DNA of 64,000 bases from Xanthomonas hydrangeae (GTDB lineage Bacteria > Pseudomonadota > Gammaproteobacteria > Xanthomonadales > Xanthomonadaceae). Positions within the stretch are counted from its first letter, which is position 1, and each line of letters opens with the position of its first letter. Position numbers and translations under genes: made by a program. The stretch lies in NCBI GenBank assembly GCA_905142475.1, contig LR990730.1, positions 1,302,001 to 1,366,000 on the forward strand, read 5' to 3'. Shown here piece after piece: positions 26,372-35,703 of this stretch. A model generated the notes under the pieces. It did not search any database. It was not told the DNA's origin and worked only from the letters and a program-made list of their open reading frames with translations.

Positions 26372-27022
26372 TCACCTAGAGCGCTTGTTTTCCGTAGACA
26401 TCGCTACCCGTGACGCTCGCTCGACAAACCTTTCAACTGCAGGTGATAGAGCATTTGCCGATCGAAAAAGGCAGGTGTAAACCCATCGAGGAGTGCCGAG
26501 GATCTGACGCATGACGATACCTCGATTGCGGGCACTGACTATGTAGCTCTGTGGCGCAATACCGATGCCATAGCCAGCCGCAACGAGTACCGTCAGAAGA
26601 TCGAAGGATGTGACTGCAATGCGGCATAGATGAGCGCTTCCATCATCCGTTTCTGCCTCCGTATCAAGCCTTTCAACACAAGGATTCGGATGCCAACAAA
26701 TCAGGGGGTAACTGAGTGATACCTGTAATGAAATAGCATGCTGTGCCAGCAGTGGGGACCGAGCGGGCAAAGCGATGGCTAATCGGTCGCGCCACAGTGG
26801 CAGGACGGCTAAGGCATCGGTGGCTACCGGCCAACCGATGCCTAGATCGTAGGTTCCTCTGAGGATGCTAGTAGTGAGCACGTCCTGGGTGACCTCTTGC
26901 AATTGCACAGGTGTTTCAGGCTCTTCTGTTCGCTGAAGCGCAAGCAGATCAGCCAACTCTGGGGACAGCACTGCTGGAGCGGCGGCAACTCTGATCAATC
27001 GCGAGCAACAATCCTGGTTCAT
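26372..27022 (-). CDS. LysR-type effector-binding domain protein lacking the HTH
   Basis: A 216-residue protein that aligns with the substrate-binding half of LysR regulators (LGIGWPVATDALAVLPLWRDRLAIALPA, SFDLLTVLVAAGYGIGIAPQS) but has no N-terminal winged helix. ATG 27022 has a strong ggagggg site, so the protein really starts here and is not a truncated read of a longer gene. It is divergent from an XRE regulator gene across a short region with repeated ttaag-ttaa motifs. HTH-less LysR proteins of this kind occur on several ICEs and may bind a ligand or modulate the neighbouring full-length LysR. Confidence 0.75.
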   Translation of the reverse strand: MNQDCCSRLIRVAAAPAVLSPELADLLALQRTEEPETPVQLQEVTQDVLTTSILRGTYDLGIGWPVATDALAVLPLWRDRLAIALPARSPLLAQHAISLQVSLSYPLICWHPNPCVERLDTEAETDDGSAHLCRIAVTSFDLLTVLVAAGYGIGIAPQSYIVSARNRGIVMRQILGTPRWVYTCLFRSANALSPAVERFVERASRVAMSTENKRSR

Positions 27023-27073
27023 GGTCTGCCCCTCCGGCCTATGTAAGGGAAAAGTCACCAAACATCATGCAAA

Positions 27074-27106
27074 GAGTTAAGTTTAACGTGGTTTAGTTAA
27101 GCTTAA
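27074..27106. promoter_or_regulatory. Candidate operator: agttaag-ttaa direct repeats
   Basis: agttaagtttaa (27075-27086) and agttaagcttaa (27095-27106) are spaced exactly 20 bp, two helical turns; the second contains the palindrome ttaagcttaa. They lie in the short gap between divergent regulator genes, where an autoregulatory operator is expected. Confidence 0.5.
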
Positions 27107-27139
27107 TGCGTGACGCTTTTGCCGATGCAGAAGCGCACA

Positions 27140-27418
27140 ATGAAACCAGGACGCCCAATGGGCGCCACCACCTATGAAGCTGAGCCGGCGATTGCGTTCG
27201 GGAAGGCTGTACGTGCCGCACGGACTGCGCGCGACATATCTCAAGAAGAGCTGGCAACCCTCGCCGGCATTGAGCGCTCTCACATGGGAAAGATCGAGCG
27301 GGGGCAACACATGCCTACACTAGCGTTGATTTTGCGGGTATCCATCGCATTGAACGACAGTGCAGCCAACCTGATGACTGCTACTGAAAGCATTCTGTAC
27401 TCTGACTCAGAAGGGTGA
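27140..27418 (+). CDS. XRE-family helix-turn-helix regulator
   Basis: A 92-residue small DNA-binding protein. The Cro/C1-type HTH is clear: FGKAVRAARTARDISQEELA, TLAGIERSHMGKIERGQHMP and TLALILRVSIALN. The start is uncertain: GTG 27110, ATG 27125 and ATG 27140 are in frame; 27140 is preferred because agaag lies about 8 nt upstream and the extra N-terminal residues add nothing recognisable. It probably regulates the divergent gene or ICE transfer functions. Confidence 0.85.
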   Translation: MKPGRPMGATTYEAEPAIAFGKAVRAARTARDISQEELATLAGIERSHMGKIERGQHMPTLALILRVSIALNDSAANLMTATESILYSDSEG

Positions 27419-27445
27419 AGTGTTCGATTTGATTGCAGCGATTAT

Positions 27446-28330
27446 CTAATTTCTATCTTTCAAACGTGTTGTGAGTCGATCCACAGAGATTGAAGGCGCA
27501 GCACTGGCAGCTTTCAGCATGTACGTCGTAATGACCGCTGATTGATTTGCCAATGGACGGATGACGATATCAGAATGCTTGCACGGTTCCAGCTTCGCGC
27601 CAGATGCGAGGCCAATCCCGTAACCAGCCGCAACGAGAGCTAGCATAACGTCGAGCGAAGCTGCGCGCTCGATGACGTTCGGTTTCTCATCCAAGCCTCG
27701 CAACAGCTTTGTAAAGGCCTTATCGTAGCCCTCATAGGCTTGGTGGTTCCACATGATCAATGGGGCGCGGAGAAGTTCTTCGATAGGCACTTCTTTGAAA
27801 GCGAGTAGCGGATGACGGGCTGGTATCACTGCAACCATTCGTGCATGCCAAATGGGTTCAGCAACAATGCCATCGCCAACCTCTTCTGTGTGTGTGAACC
27901 CAATGGTGAAGTCTCCCGACCTTAGTCCATGGAGGAGATCAGAGAGCGCAACTTCTGTGAGGCGAATTTCAACATCAGGCTCCTCCTCGCGACAACGTGC
28001 AAGAAGATCAGATAATCTGGAATCGATCGCTCCGTCAGATACTGCAATCCGCATACTTACCCGGAAGCCCGCGGAAACCGCCTTCACATTTTCTCGGGCT
28101 TGATCCAAAGTGGTGAATAAACGGCGTACGTCCAGAAGAAATGCTTTGCCGGCATCGGTCAGCCGCGTTCCTCTTCGATCACGGTTGAACAGTAAAGCGC
28201 CCAAGTCGTCTTCCAGTTCCTTGATAGTCCTGGATAAAGGAGATTGTTCGATATGGAGGCGTTCAGCTGCTCTTGTGAAGTGCAGTTCCTCGGCCAAAAC
28301 CACAAAGCAGCGCAGATGTCGCAGCTCCAT
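27446..28330 (-). CDS. LysR-family transcriptional regulator
   Basis: A 294-residue complete LysR protein. Winged helix MELRHLRCFVVLAEELHFTR, AAERLHIEQSPLSRTIKELE and DLGALLFNRDRRGTRLTDAG, then the two-lobe effector-binding domain (RVSMRIAVSDGAI, FTIGFTHTEEVGDGIVAEP, MVAVIPARHPL, SLDVMLALVAAGYGIGLAS). ATG 28330 is chosen over TTG 28336. The domain ending resembles that of the HTH-less protein at 26372-27022, suggesting a common origin. Target genes unknown. Confidence 0.92.
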   Translation of the reverse strand: MELRHLRCFVVLAEELHFTRAAERLHIEQSPLSRTIKELEDDLGALLFNRDRRGTRLTDAGKAFLLDVRRLFTTLDQARENVKAVSAGFRVSMRIAVSDGAIDSRLSDLLARCREEEPDVEIRLTEVALSDLLHGLRSGDFTIGFTHTEEVGDGIVAEPIWHARMVAVIPARHPLLAFKEVPIEELLRAPLIMWNHQAYEGYDKAFTKLLRGLDEKPNVIERAASLDVMLALVAAGYGIGLASGAKLEPCKHSDIVIRPLANQSAVITTYMLKAASAAPSISVDRLTTRLKDRN

Positions 28331-28762
28331 CCGCAAGACTCCTTAACAGTCACAATCATCTGTGCCAACAGCAGAGGGCAAGGTTGGTTCGGTTGCTGGC
28401 TCGTATAATCGCGTGGGTTAGCGATGAATTTCCTGACGCAATTCATGATATGTCGACGAGATGCGCATCAACTCAAAATAGGATATCTAGTATAAATATC
28501 GTTTGATATGCTGGCGCTGAGCAATCAGATAAATCGGTATGCAAACCGCTCAGCACATCACTTTTTTAAAATCACTCACTATCCCGAACTGAATTGCTTG
28601 ATTAACATAGAGGGCTTGACTCAGGCTGCCCATAGCACATCCGTACTATTGAAACCTGAAAATCAGGTGGCTATGCTTTCAAAGATCACGAGTTAAAAAA
28701 AGCCACTTTATTACATTTAAGAAAACAGCTTAGTTAAAATTTATTAAAACAGCCGTTACTGT
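28331..28762. other. AT-rich gap with no supported gene
   Basis: About 430 bp, clearly lower in GC than its surroundings, with A/T runs near 28690-28750 (gttaaaaaaagcc, ttaagaaaac). A 62-codon ORF at 28508-28696 has no ribosome site and no recognisable product. Probably a remnant of acquired DNA. Confidence 0.4.
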
Positions 28763-29503
28763 TTATTGTGTTGTCTGAGCTATGCTGCTCTGACTTTCTA
28801 TTGCTACATCTTGTTCTTTCGCGTGACGAATAACCAGCTCCAGCAGAGCTATCACCTGATCGGGGCGTTCACGTCGACCGGTCGCATAGAAGGCGATCAG
28901 ATAAAAACAACAGGTCAGAATCAAGGGCGCCCACAGCATAAAGCTGCTGTCTTGCTTAGCTAGTATAGTGACAGAGATGGCGGCAGCTGCAAAAGCTGGG
29001 AAGATGCCGATTTTTCGAATATCACCGACCAAGAGCGAGACTCGTCCGTCAACTGTACTCCAGCGATGCTTATATTGTAGCAATCCATACTCAAGGGTTA
29101 TTTTGTCAAACTTGGCTAGCCTTCCGAGAAACTGAGCGTCGTCCAAAAGATCGCTTTTCAACCGTCTCAATATTAGTGCAAAGCTTTTTCTCCGGTGTTG
29201 CCGAAATAATTGATAGAGCCCAATGCTGAGGGTTGCAATGTAAAGCAGTGAAATAAAGAGCAGGATCCAACTGATAAACTGTATTGCACCGATCATCTTC
29301 ACGACTGGCGCATCTGGCCCATAGCGATACCACGCTGCAAAACATACAATCACGAGAATCGTGATCAAGAAGCTGATCATCAGCCAGTTTTCGATTTTCT
29401 TCAGCCATTTAGATGGAAAAGCAGCAAAGTTTTTGTCCTCAGCAAGAGTCATCTCTTCAAGTAAATTATACAACGCAGCAAGTTCTTCGTTTCGTGGCGC
29501 CAT
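28763..29503 (-). CDS. Membrane protein of unknown function
   Basis: A 246-residue protein with a cytosolic N-terminal helix rich in Glu (EELAALYNLLEEMTLAEDK), a pair of transmembrane helices (WLMISFLITILVIVCFAAWY; ISWILLFISLLYIATLSIGLY), a cytosolic middle part (about residues 120-175) and a second pair (FPAFAAAAISVTILA; LWAPLILTCCFYLIAFYATG). ATG 29503 is preferred; the frame continues to 29560 into an iterated repeat. No family is recognised. The gene sits in a low-GC accessory patch between an LysR gene and IS21-like repeats. Confidence 0.7.
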   Translation of the reverse strand: MAPRNEELAALYNLLEEMTLAEDKNFAAFPSKWLKKIENWLMISFLITILVIVCFAAWYRYGPDAPVVKMIGAIQFISWILLFISLLYIATLSIGLYQLFRQHRRKSFALILRRLKSDLLDDAQFLGRLAKFDKITLEYGLLQYKHRWSTVDGRVSLLVGDIRKIGIFPAFAAAAISVTILAKQDSSFMLWAPLILTCCFYLIAFYATGRRERPDQVIALLELVIRHAKEQDVAIESQSSIAQTTQ

Positions 29504-29554
29504 GGTCACACCGTAAAAAGTGAGTAATAGTGAATAATTCAACCATTTGGGGAA

Positions 29555-29643
29555 TTGCATTCCACTTGACCACCCGTTTGCATTGCCACTGACCAGTCAT
29601 TTGCATTCGACGTGACCACGCGTTGCACAAGACTTGACTGGCG
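29555..29643. repeat. Four ~22-23-bp iterated repeats, IS21-end-like
   Basis: ttgcat(t) units begin at 29555, 29578, 29601 and 29623, each followed by a variant of ccacttgaccacccg (gccactgaccagtca, cgacgtgaccacgcg, agacttgactggcgc). Spacing is 23, 23 and 22 bp. Iterated short repeats of this kind are found at the ends of IS21-family elements; no istA/istB remains here, so this is a relic. The rest of the gap to 29850 has no gene. Confidence 0.6.
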
Positions 29644-29850
29644 CACTGCATGCCCTCTACCGGCTGTAGTCTACCCGAAGCAGGCCTTCGTCAAGGGCTG
29701 CTAACGGTCAGGAGCGGACTGTTGTTACGGGCTGAAATCGACCCAAAGCGGTCGTTGTTGACCGGCAATAGTCAATGCCCGAGGGCGCTGCACGTCTAAG
29801 TGACAACGAAACTTTAAGGATGGACAATATAGGCCTTCCTTAGGTCATCG

Positions 29851-31878
29851 ATGGACGCCGGCTCTGGCAAAAATATGGATATTCAGCAATTTGTCGAGTT
29901 ATGCGATCGTGTCAAAACCCGTTCAGCCTCATTACCCGAATTGTCGAACGAAGAAGCCTATCAAGCGCTAAGCGAGGCTGCTGCAGGCTTCGAGAAGAAA
30001 CTTCTCTCAACTGTCATTGCGCTGCGTAAGTACCTTGCCATTCGTTGTGAGCGGGGCAACGCCAAGAGGGACCCTTATCTCTCGATCCTAGCCGTTATTC
30101 GAGACGCGACCCGGGCTGAACATCCAAATGCAAAGAACCCTGCTCTAAATTGGGAGCAGTTAGTCGAAATAGTCCTGTCAGCACAGGGTTCGCTTCATTG
30201 GTTTCGACCAGGACAAGCTGAGAAATTCTCCGACGAAGAAAATGCTCTATCACAGGCTTGCCTGAAGCTTTCTCGTTTAGGGGTCGAGATCAGTGAAGAA
30301 AACTGCGAAGTCAGGATTTCCCAGCACTCTCACGTGCTCATCGAAGCTGAAATTTCTCGATTGGCGAATGCCGTGGGAGGGGAAGGCATTCTCGAGAAGG
30401 TCTTTTCAAGCCTCGAACCGCAGTATCACCAGCCTTTTGGCCGATACTTATTCGGCCGCAAGGTTTCCACAGGCATAGCCAGAATCATTCCAGCGGTACC
30501 ATGGGGCTATCTGATCGCTTTGGGCGTAAAGCACCTGCCAGCCCAAAAGGCGGCTAATGGTGAGCATGATTTCGAGCAGTTGGTTCACCTGATCAGAGAC
30601 CTCATCACAGTATTTGAGATCCAGCCTTACAGCATCTGGAGTAATCTGCTGTTTGGACCTGACCGCCTTATGTCCCTGCTTCAGGAGACAGTCCTTTACG
30701 ACAATCTAATTGCGGTTCAGCAAATCAGTGGTCGTCACGCCAAACTGATCCTCAGCTCGCTGACCAAACCATTCGTGAATGCCGGACACGTGAGCTACAG
30801 GGTACGGCTGAAGGATGCGACCAAGATTGCCCTTGCTGCAATTGAACTCTCGCACACAAAGCGCCAAACATCGGTTACTGCCGATGATCTGGCTAAAGCT
30901 TCAGGTCTACGGAAGGACATAGTCGAAACCGCCTTGATCGACGTGCTGGCTTTTGGTGAAGGGGTTTCGAATCGGACACTATCCTTTCCGCCATCGAGCG
31001 AAGAGATAGACTCAAGCTTTAAACCATTGTTCAAGCGCGGCAAACGTTACCGGCTGCTACCGCGCTCCCTGACGGCAATGGGTGCCATGAATGCTGTGCT
31101 AAATATGATCTCCAGACCTAACGATGTGTTTGATAACGCACTCGACAAAAAGTTGGGAGAAATTCTAGAAGACTTTATTCGGACTCAAATCCATGATGCG
31201 GGCGTACCAGTACACACTGGCGATATTCAGTCGGATGGCCGCGAGCTGCTAGGTGAATGTGACGCTTTGATTGATACGCCAAGGGGGATATTTATATTCG
31301 AGGTTAAGAAAAAAGGACTGACACGTAAGGCCATGGCGGGCCGCGATGCAGACCTTCTCGTCGACCTTTCCCAGAGCCTGATGAAAGCACATGAACAGGC
31401 GTACAAGGCAGAAGCTCATCTGGTCAAGCACGGAGAGATCACCCTCAAAGACAAACAGGGCAAGGAAGTCACCGTGGCTCTTGACGGGAGAGACATCGAG
31501 AAGGCGTCTATCTCGCTAACCGATTTCGGAGGCCTCCAGAGTCGATCTATCCTGCAGCGAATTCTCGATACAGCAATTCGCATAGAGGTGAATGCGGATA
31601 ATGAAAGAGACAATAAGCGACTGAAAGACTGGCGTGAAACTATTGCAGCGCTACGTGGCTATGTCATTGAAGAGAAGCCCGACCGCCCGTTCTCCAACTC
31701 GACTTTCTTAAGCGTGCCTCAGATTCTCACGCTACTAGAACGGGTGGAGGATGCAGACGGATTCTTCAATGAAGTCACTCGTGGCAGGTATCTGGTGTAT
31801 GGCCTCCAAGATTTCTACAGCGAGTACGACCAGGCGCTTAAATTGGCAGACCTTACAACCGCTCAATCACCCGCCTGA
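29851..31878 (+). CDS. Large protein with PD-(D/E)XK-like nuclease motif, possible defence gene
   Basis: A 675-residue soluble protein, family not recognised. Residues about 440-560 hold a putative restriction-endonuclease-like core: an acidic LGECDALIDTPRGIFIFEVKKK segment with Asp471 and E484-V-K486, preceded by a helix with a conserved Glu (KLGEILEDFIRTQI), as expected for PD-(D/E)XK. The N-terminal two thirds are helical without clear motifs; a possible HTH occurs near ADDLAKASGLRKDIVETALI. ATG 29851 has only a weak aggt site; ATG 29875 is an alternative. It stands alone between IS21-like repeats and a MITE, convergent with a large helicase gene; either or both could be anti-phage genes, but this is inference. 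Confidence 0.7.
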   Translation: MDAGSGKNMDIQQFVELCDRVKTRSASLPELSNEEAYQALSEAAAGFEKKLLSTVIALRKYLAIRCERGNAKRDPYLSILAVIRDATRAEHPNAKNPALNWEQLVEIVLSAQGSLHWFRPGQAEKFSDEENALSQACLKLSRLGVEISEENCEVRISQHSHVLIEAEISRLANAVGGEGILEKVFSSLEPQYHQPFGRYLFGRKVSTGIARIIPAVPWGYLIALGVKHLPAQKAANGEHDFEQLVHLIRDLITVFEIQPYSIWSNLLFGPDRLMSLLQETVLYDNLIAVQQISGRHAKLILSSLTKPFVNAGHVSYRVRLKDATKIALAAIELSHTKRQTSVTADDLAKASGLRKDIVETALIDVLAFGEGVSNRTLSFPPSSEEIDSSFKPLFKRGKRYRLLPRSLTAMGAMNAVLNMISRPNDVFDNALDKKLGEILEDFIRTQIHDAGVPVHTGDIQSDGRELLGECDALIDTPRGIFIFEVKKKGLTRKAMAGRDADLLVDLSQSLMKAHEQAYKAEAHLVKHGEITLKDKQGKEVTVALDGRDIEKASISLTDFGGLQSRSILQRILDTAIRIEVNADNERDNKRLKDWRETIAALRGYVIEEKPDRPFSNSTFLSVPQILTLLERVEDADGFFNEVTRGRYLVYGLQDFYSEYDQALKLADLTTAQSPA

Positions 31879-32424
31879 GATCATAGAAGCGCAGCCGGAA
31901 GGCCTTATCTTGAAGAGCTAGGGCCCGCCTGTAAAAAGATAGCCATTCTAGAAGCGATCGGTGCAAAGACAATGGATCGTCATAACACTGATCGCTGGAG
32001 CGACGACCTGCGAAAGGGGCGGTGCGCAGATGAACCGACACTCTGCGGATTATCAGGGGGGGCATGCGAGCTCTACAGGGCGCGGCTTCAGATCTAATGC
32101 GTCAGCGACAGGCAGCTTCTGGCCGATTCTGTTGAAAAAGTCGATTTTCTCAAACTGCCAGCATAATGATCGGTGAAAGCGTTTTTTTATGCGCTGCCAC
32201 GTGAAATTTGAGTCCCAATAGCTCTGCGCAGATTCTAGTTTTTAAGCTCAGGCGCGTACTTTTCTGCTGTGAAAACCACTCCCGACTTTTTCAACAGAAT
32301 CGACCTATATCTGTCAGTCAGGGTCGGCCAGCGGACTGGTCAAATCCGATGCAAACGAAAGGTCAAGTCGATGCAATCACAGTAAAGCGAAAAGCCCATC
32401 CCGCTATGCTGCGGTGAAAGCCCA
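31879..32424. other. Gap holding a MITE and no supported gene
   Basis: About 550 bp between convergent genes. It contains the 20-bp inverted-repeat element at 32124-32302. Short ORFs on both strands lack ribosome sites. Nothing else is recognised. Confidence 0.4.
32124..32302. mobile_element. MITE or IS remnant with perfect 20-bp terminal inverted repeats
   Basis: cgattctgttgaaaaagtcg at 32124-32143 is exactly repeated in reverse complement at 32283-32302. The 139 bp between has no ORF. The ends look like those of an insertion sequence whose transposase was lost; no clear target duplication is visible next to the arms. Confidence 0.75.
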
Positions 32425-35400
32425 TTACTCGTGTGCTCGAATATCCTGAATCGGTAGCAGATCCATCACATCACAGAACAATTGCCGACGTTTCCAATCA
32501 TTCCTGTCGCCAATCACATAGAGTCGCCGCTTGGCGCGCGTCGCCGCGACGTTCAGCAGGTTTGGCTCCGAAACAGCCCAGTTGCGAGCGCCAGATCCCG
32601 CAGTGTTGCCGCCCAAGACGATGATGACGACCGACGCCTCCTTGCCCTGCATAGTGTGGATGGTACCGGACACCATCTTGTCTCGGAGCATGCGCTTGAG
32701 GTTCTGCTGCACAGCCTTGAAAGGAGTGATGACCGAAATATCTTTCGCCTCTACGCCATCGCCATGTAGCCGCTTGAGCAGGTCTCGTAAGACTTGGCCT
32801 TCTGCAGGCACCCAATTTCCTTCGGATGTGCCACTGATATGTATCCATCCTGTCGGCAGACTGGCGCGGGTTTCTTTGTCGGCGCTCGGCGCGATCGTCC
32901 CATACACCATCGCTCCGTCGTAGGCGATACGGTTGGCCAATGCGTGCATCGGCTTGTCGCAGCGGCGATGCACGACAAGTGGCAATCCTACCCACATCTT
33001 GCTGTCGGCAGGCCCAGCCATGCGCCCCCAAGGAGTGGCTTCGTCAGCCAGTACCTGTGCAGATTTTTGGTTGGGAATCCAGTGCGCATCAACACCGTAA
33101 CGCGTACGCATGTGCTCCAGCACCGCATCGGAGACGGTGACGATGGGCTTCAGTTGCAGTGGGTCTCCCACCAGCAACGCACGTCGGGACCGCCACAGCG
33201 CGCCGACTGCTTGTTGCGGAGCGGCCTGACCTGCCTCATCCACGAGTAACCAGCCAATCTCACTGGCACCCAGCGAGCCAAACGAACGGGCGAACGATGC
33301 GAAGGTGCTGCTCAGCACCGGAACGACCATGAACAAAGAAGCCCATGCCGAACGGATTGCGTCGCGCGACATCCCTTGAAAGCGTGAGCCACCCAACATC
33401 CCGTTAATCATGAACAAATTAGAGCGCAGTCTTGAAGCTTCCAGCTCGAAGAACGTCCGGTGGAGCTTCAATGCCTGGATGAAAACCCGCGCCCGTGCCT
33501 TCCGCCAGCCTTCAATGCGCCAAGGCTCGGCCAGTTCAATGGCATCCCCACGCCCGATAGCATTGTCTTTCAACCAAGCGAGCAGATGGTCAGCCTGATG
33601 AGTGGTTGCGAGTTCCCAGGCATCGCTCGTAAGCGTTTTGTCCTGCTGCTGCGATCCCTGAAGCACTCGACGCGCTTCAGCGATTTTCCCTTCCACCTGG
33701 ACCTTATCGCTATCGAGTTGTTTAGTTAGACGCGTGATCCGCGCGAACTCAGCCTTAGCAATGTCATGCTGGCTTTTTAGCAGTTCCCGAGCAGTCCTCC
33801 AGTCGCGTCGAGCATTTCCGAGACTAAATAAATTTGACCAAAACCCGGGCTTTTTTGGCAGCTTCTCAAGCGCGTCAACACACTTCTTGAGTGCCATGTT
33901 GGCGGGGCCACCTTCCTCGTTATCCAAGCGCGAGAGTTTATTTGCTACCTCAATCAGTGACTGTTCGAATGCCCGGAGCTTTTCGGAGTCTTCGGCAATC
34001 GTCTTCCTGATTTTGAGGATGGCCAAGATCAGCTCACGAATTCGACTGGCGTCATTGCATGCTTTGCGTTCTTCCGCCTTGACCGCCTCGTAGTCAGACA
34101 CAGCTTGCTGCCACAACGCTTGACGTTGCTCTGGGGAGCGGACCGCGTTCGCCTCAGCACTCACTTTGAGCCAGCCCCGAAACCCCTTCGGGCCCTTCTC
34201 TTCCTCGGGTGGAGCATCTTCGCTCTGGTTCTCGCTGTCGTCAGCGTTTTCCTTCTCGGCAGAGTGAGCCGTAAAGAGTGCCTCCAAAATGTTGTCGACT
34301 TCCTCATCAGGCTCGACCTCAGTCTCCTCTTCTACCTCCGCAGCAGCCTTGTCTTTGCTGCCAAACGGGAGCTGACCATCGAAGTAACGATCTACGAATT
34401 TGTTGCGTCGTTCCTTGCTCCCCAATGCACCAGAAATCAATCCCCACGCAGGTTTGCCCGAGACTAACTCCCCCAGGTCGGCGAAGTACTCTGCTTCTGG
34501 CAACCAGCTTTCATCAATCTTGTCTCGCTGAGGCAGTTCCAGCGTCACATTTTCTACAGCACCGTTGTTGGATGAAGCGACCACGATTTCGAAGCCGTAC
34601 AGTGCAGGGTTGAGCTTGTAACTGTATTGCTGCTTACCACCGTCGTTGGCAGCTTCGCGTCCGTCGCTTGCGAATGCATCTGATGCGCGACGTAGCTTGG
34701 CAAGCGTATCGGCGCGGCTGGTAATAATCGCTGCGATCAGGTCGCGCAACAGCGTTGTCTTGCCCGTACCAGGTGGGCCGTTGACGCCAAGCAACCCTTG
34801 ACCATCGGCGAGGGTAGACTGGATTGTATTGACGGCGAGCTGTTGGGAATGTACCAAGCCCAAATGGTGTTCTGTAGGCCAACAGCTACTGGCATATGCA
34901 TCCGGCATCAGTCGTCCCATCAATGGCAGCGACGCACGCTGATCGTCCATATGCAGGCGAGGCTTTGGATCGTGATGACGCAGGTACTGATCCAGTGGTT
35001 CGCTTTTCACCCCTCTGGAGATCGCATCGGCCACATCTGCAAGATCGTCCAGCAAAAAGCTGTTCAGCGGATCGTCTTCCGACTCGGGCTTGTCGGGATT
35101 GATTGGTTGTGAGCGAAAGCGAAAACGATGGTGGTCCATCTCACCAAAAAAGTCCCCCACCCCCAGGAATTGGAGCGTCCAGTGAGTCAGTTCGCGCAAG
35201 CCTTCGCTTGATACCTCCCCCTCGAACTGACTGTTAGCGCGCTCCCTGATGGTCTTTTGGTCGGTCTCGAACCCTCTGGTCCAATCCTTGCCATTCAACA
35301 CCCGCCCAAGAAACCACGCTTCGCTTGAAAGCACGAAACTGTCATCGACCAGTCGGCCTCCCATTGTAAATTTTGCCGCAAACACGGCAGACTCGCGAAA

Positions 35401-35688
35401 CTTGGGCTCTTGGTAGCCCTGATCGGCGCCGAACATCGCATCGAGCTTCTCTGCAACGAGACGACTGTCGTAAAGATGAGCATAGAGCGTGTGGCTCCAT
35501 ATGCGCTTCTTGGGCAAGTCCTGTTTACTGACAATACTTTCAGGAGTCCACGGAAGTAGCGGGCGCTGAATTGGAGTGTCATGGATAAACGCTTCGTATC
35601 GATTACTGCGTTTTTTCACCTTGGGTGCTGATTGCGGTTGCAACAACTCGACCGCATGCCAGTACCGGACGATGCTTTCTTGATCCAT
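32425..35688 (-). CDS. UPF1/DNA2-like superfamily 1 helicase with coiled-coil insert
   Basis: A 1087-residue P-loop helicase. The N-terminal 290 residues are unassigned. Then come the Q-like region and Walker A (GVNGPPGTGKTTLLRD, K310), a long insert with an acidic stretch (near EEETEVEPDEEVDNI) and heptad-like helices (residues about 450-740), Walker B WLLVDEAGQAAPQQA, motif III VGDPLQLKP, motif IV VVHRRCDKPM, motif V TIHTMQGKEASVVIIVLG and motif VI NVAATRAKRRLYVIGD. This order is that of SF1B Upf1-like enzymes acting on RNA or DNA. No nuclease domain is fused. Such helicases are core parts of several phage-defence systems, so a defence role on the ICE is plausible. ATG 35688 is preferred to TTG 35691. 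Confidence 0.85.
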   Translation of the reverse strand: MDQESIVRYWHAVELLQPQSAPKVKKRSNRYEAFIHDTPIQRPLLPWTPESIVSKQDLPKKRIWSHTLYAHLYDSRLVAEKLDAMFGADQGYQEPKFRESAVFAAKFTMGGRLVDDSFVLSSEAWFLGRVLNGKDWTRGFETDQKTIRERANSQFEGEVSSEGLRELTHWTLQFLGVGDFFGEMDHHRFRFRSQPINPDKPESEDDPLNSFLLDDLADVADAISRGVKSEPLDQYLRHHDPKPRLHMDDQRASLPLMGRLMPDAYASSCWPTEHHLGLVHSQQLAVNTIQSTLADGQGLLGVNGPPGTGKTTLLRDLIAAIITSRADTLAKLRRASDAFASDGREAANDGGKQQYSYKLNPALYGFEIVVASSNNGAVENVTLELPQRDKIDESWLPEAEYFADLGELVSGKPAWGLISGALGSKERRNKFVDRYFDGQLPFGSKDKAAAEVEEETEVEPDEEVDNILEALFTAHSAEKENADDSENQSEDAPPEEEKGPKGFRGWLKVSAEANAVRSPEQRQALWQQAVSDYEAVKAEERKACNDASRIRELILAILKIRKTIAEDSEKLRAFEQSLIEVANKLSRLDNEEGGPANMALKKCVDALEKLPKKPGFWSNLFSLGNARRDWRTARELLKSQHDIAKAEFARITRLTKQLDSDKVQVEGKIAEARRVLQGSQQQDKTLTSDAWELATTHQADHLLAWLKDNAIGRGDAIELAEPWRIEGWRKARARVFIQALKLHRTFFELEASRLRSNLFMINGMLGGSRFQGMSRDAIRSAWASLFMVVPVLSSTFASFARSFGSLGASEIGWLLVDEAGQAAPQQAVGALWRSRRALLVGDPLQLKPIVTVSDAVLEHMRTRYGVDAHWIPNQKSAQVLADEATPWGRMAGPADSKMWVGLPLVVHRRCDKPMHALANRIAYDGAMVYGTIAPSADKETRASLPTGWIHISGTSEGNWVPAEGQVLRDLLKRLHGDGVEAKDISVITPFKAVQQNLKRMLRDKMVSGTIHTMQGKEASVVIIVLGGNTAGSGARNWAVSEPNLLNVAATRAKRRLYVIGDRNDWKRRQLFCDVMDLLPIQDIRAHE

Positions 35689-35703
35689 CAAAATGACTTC
35701 CCC

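Noticed and set aside
28508-28696. 62-codon ORF in the AT-rich gap
   Set aside because: No ribosome site, no conserved motif; open frame is expected by chance in this stretch.
29555-29643. Short CRISPR array
   Set aside because: Repeats are imperfect, too short and directly adjoining, with no spacers and no cas genes nearby.
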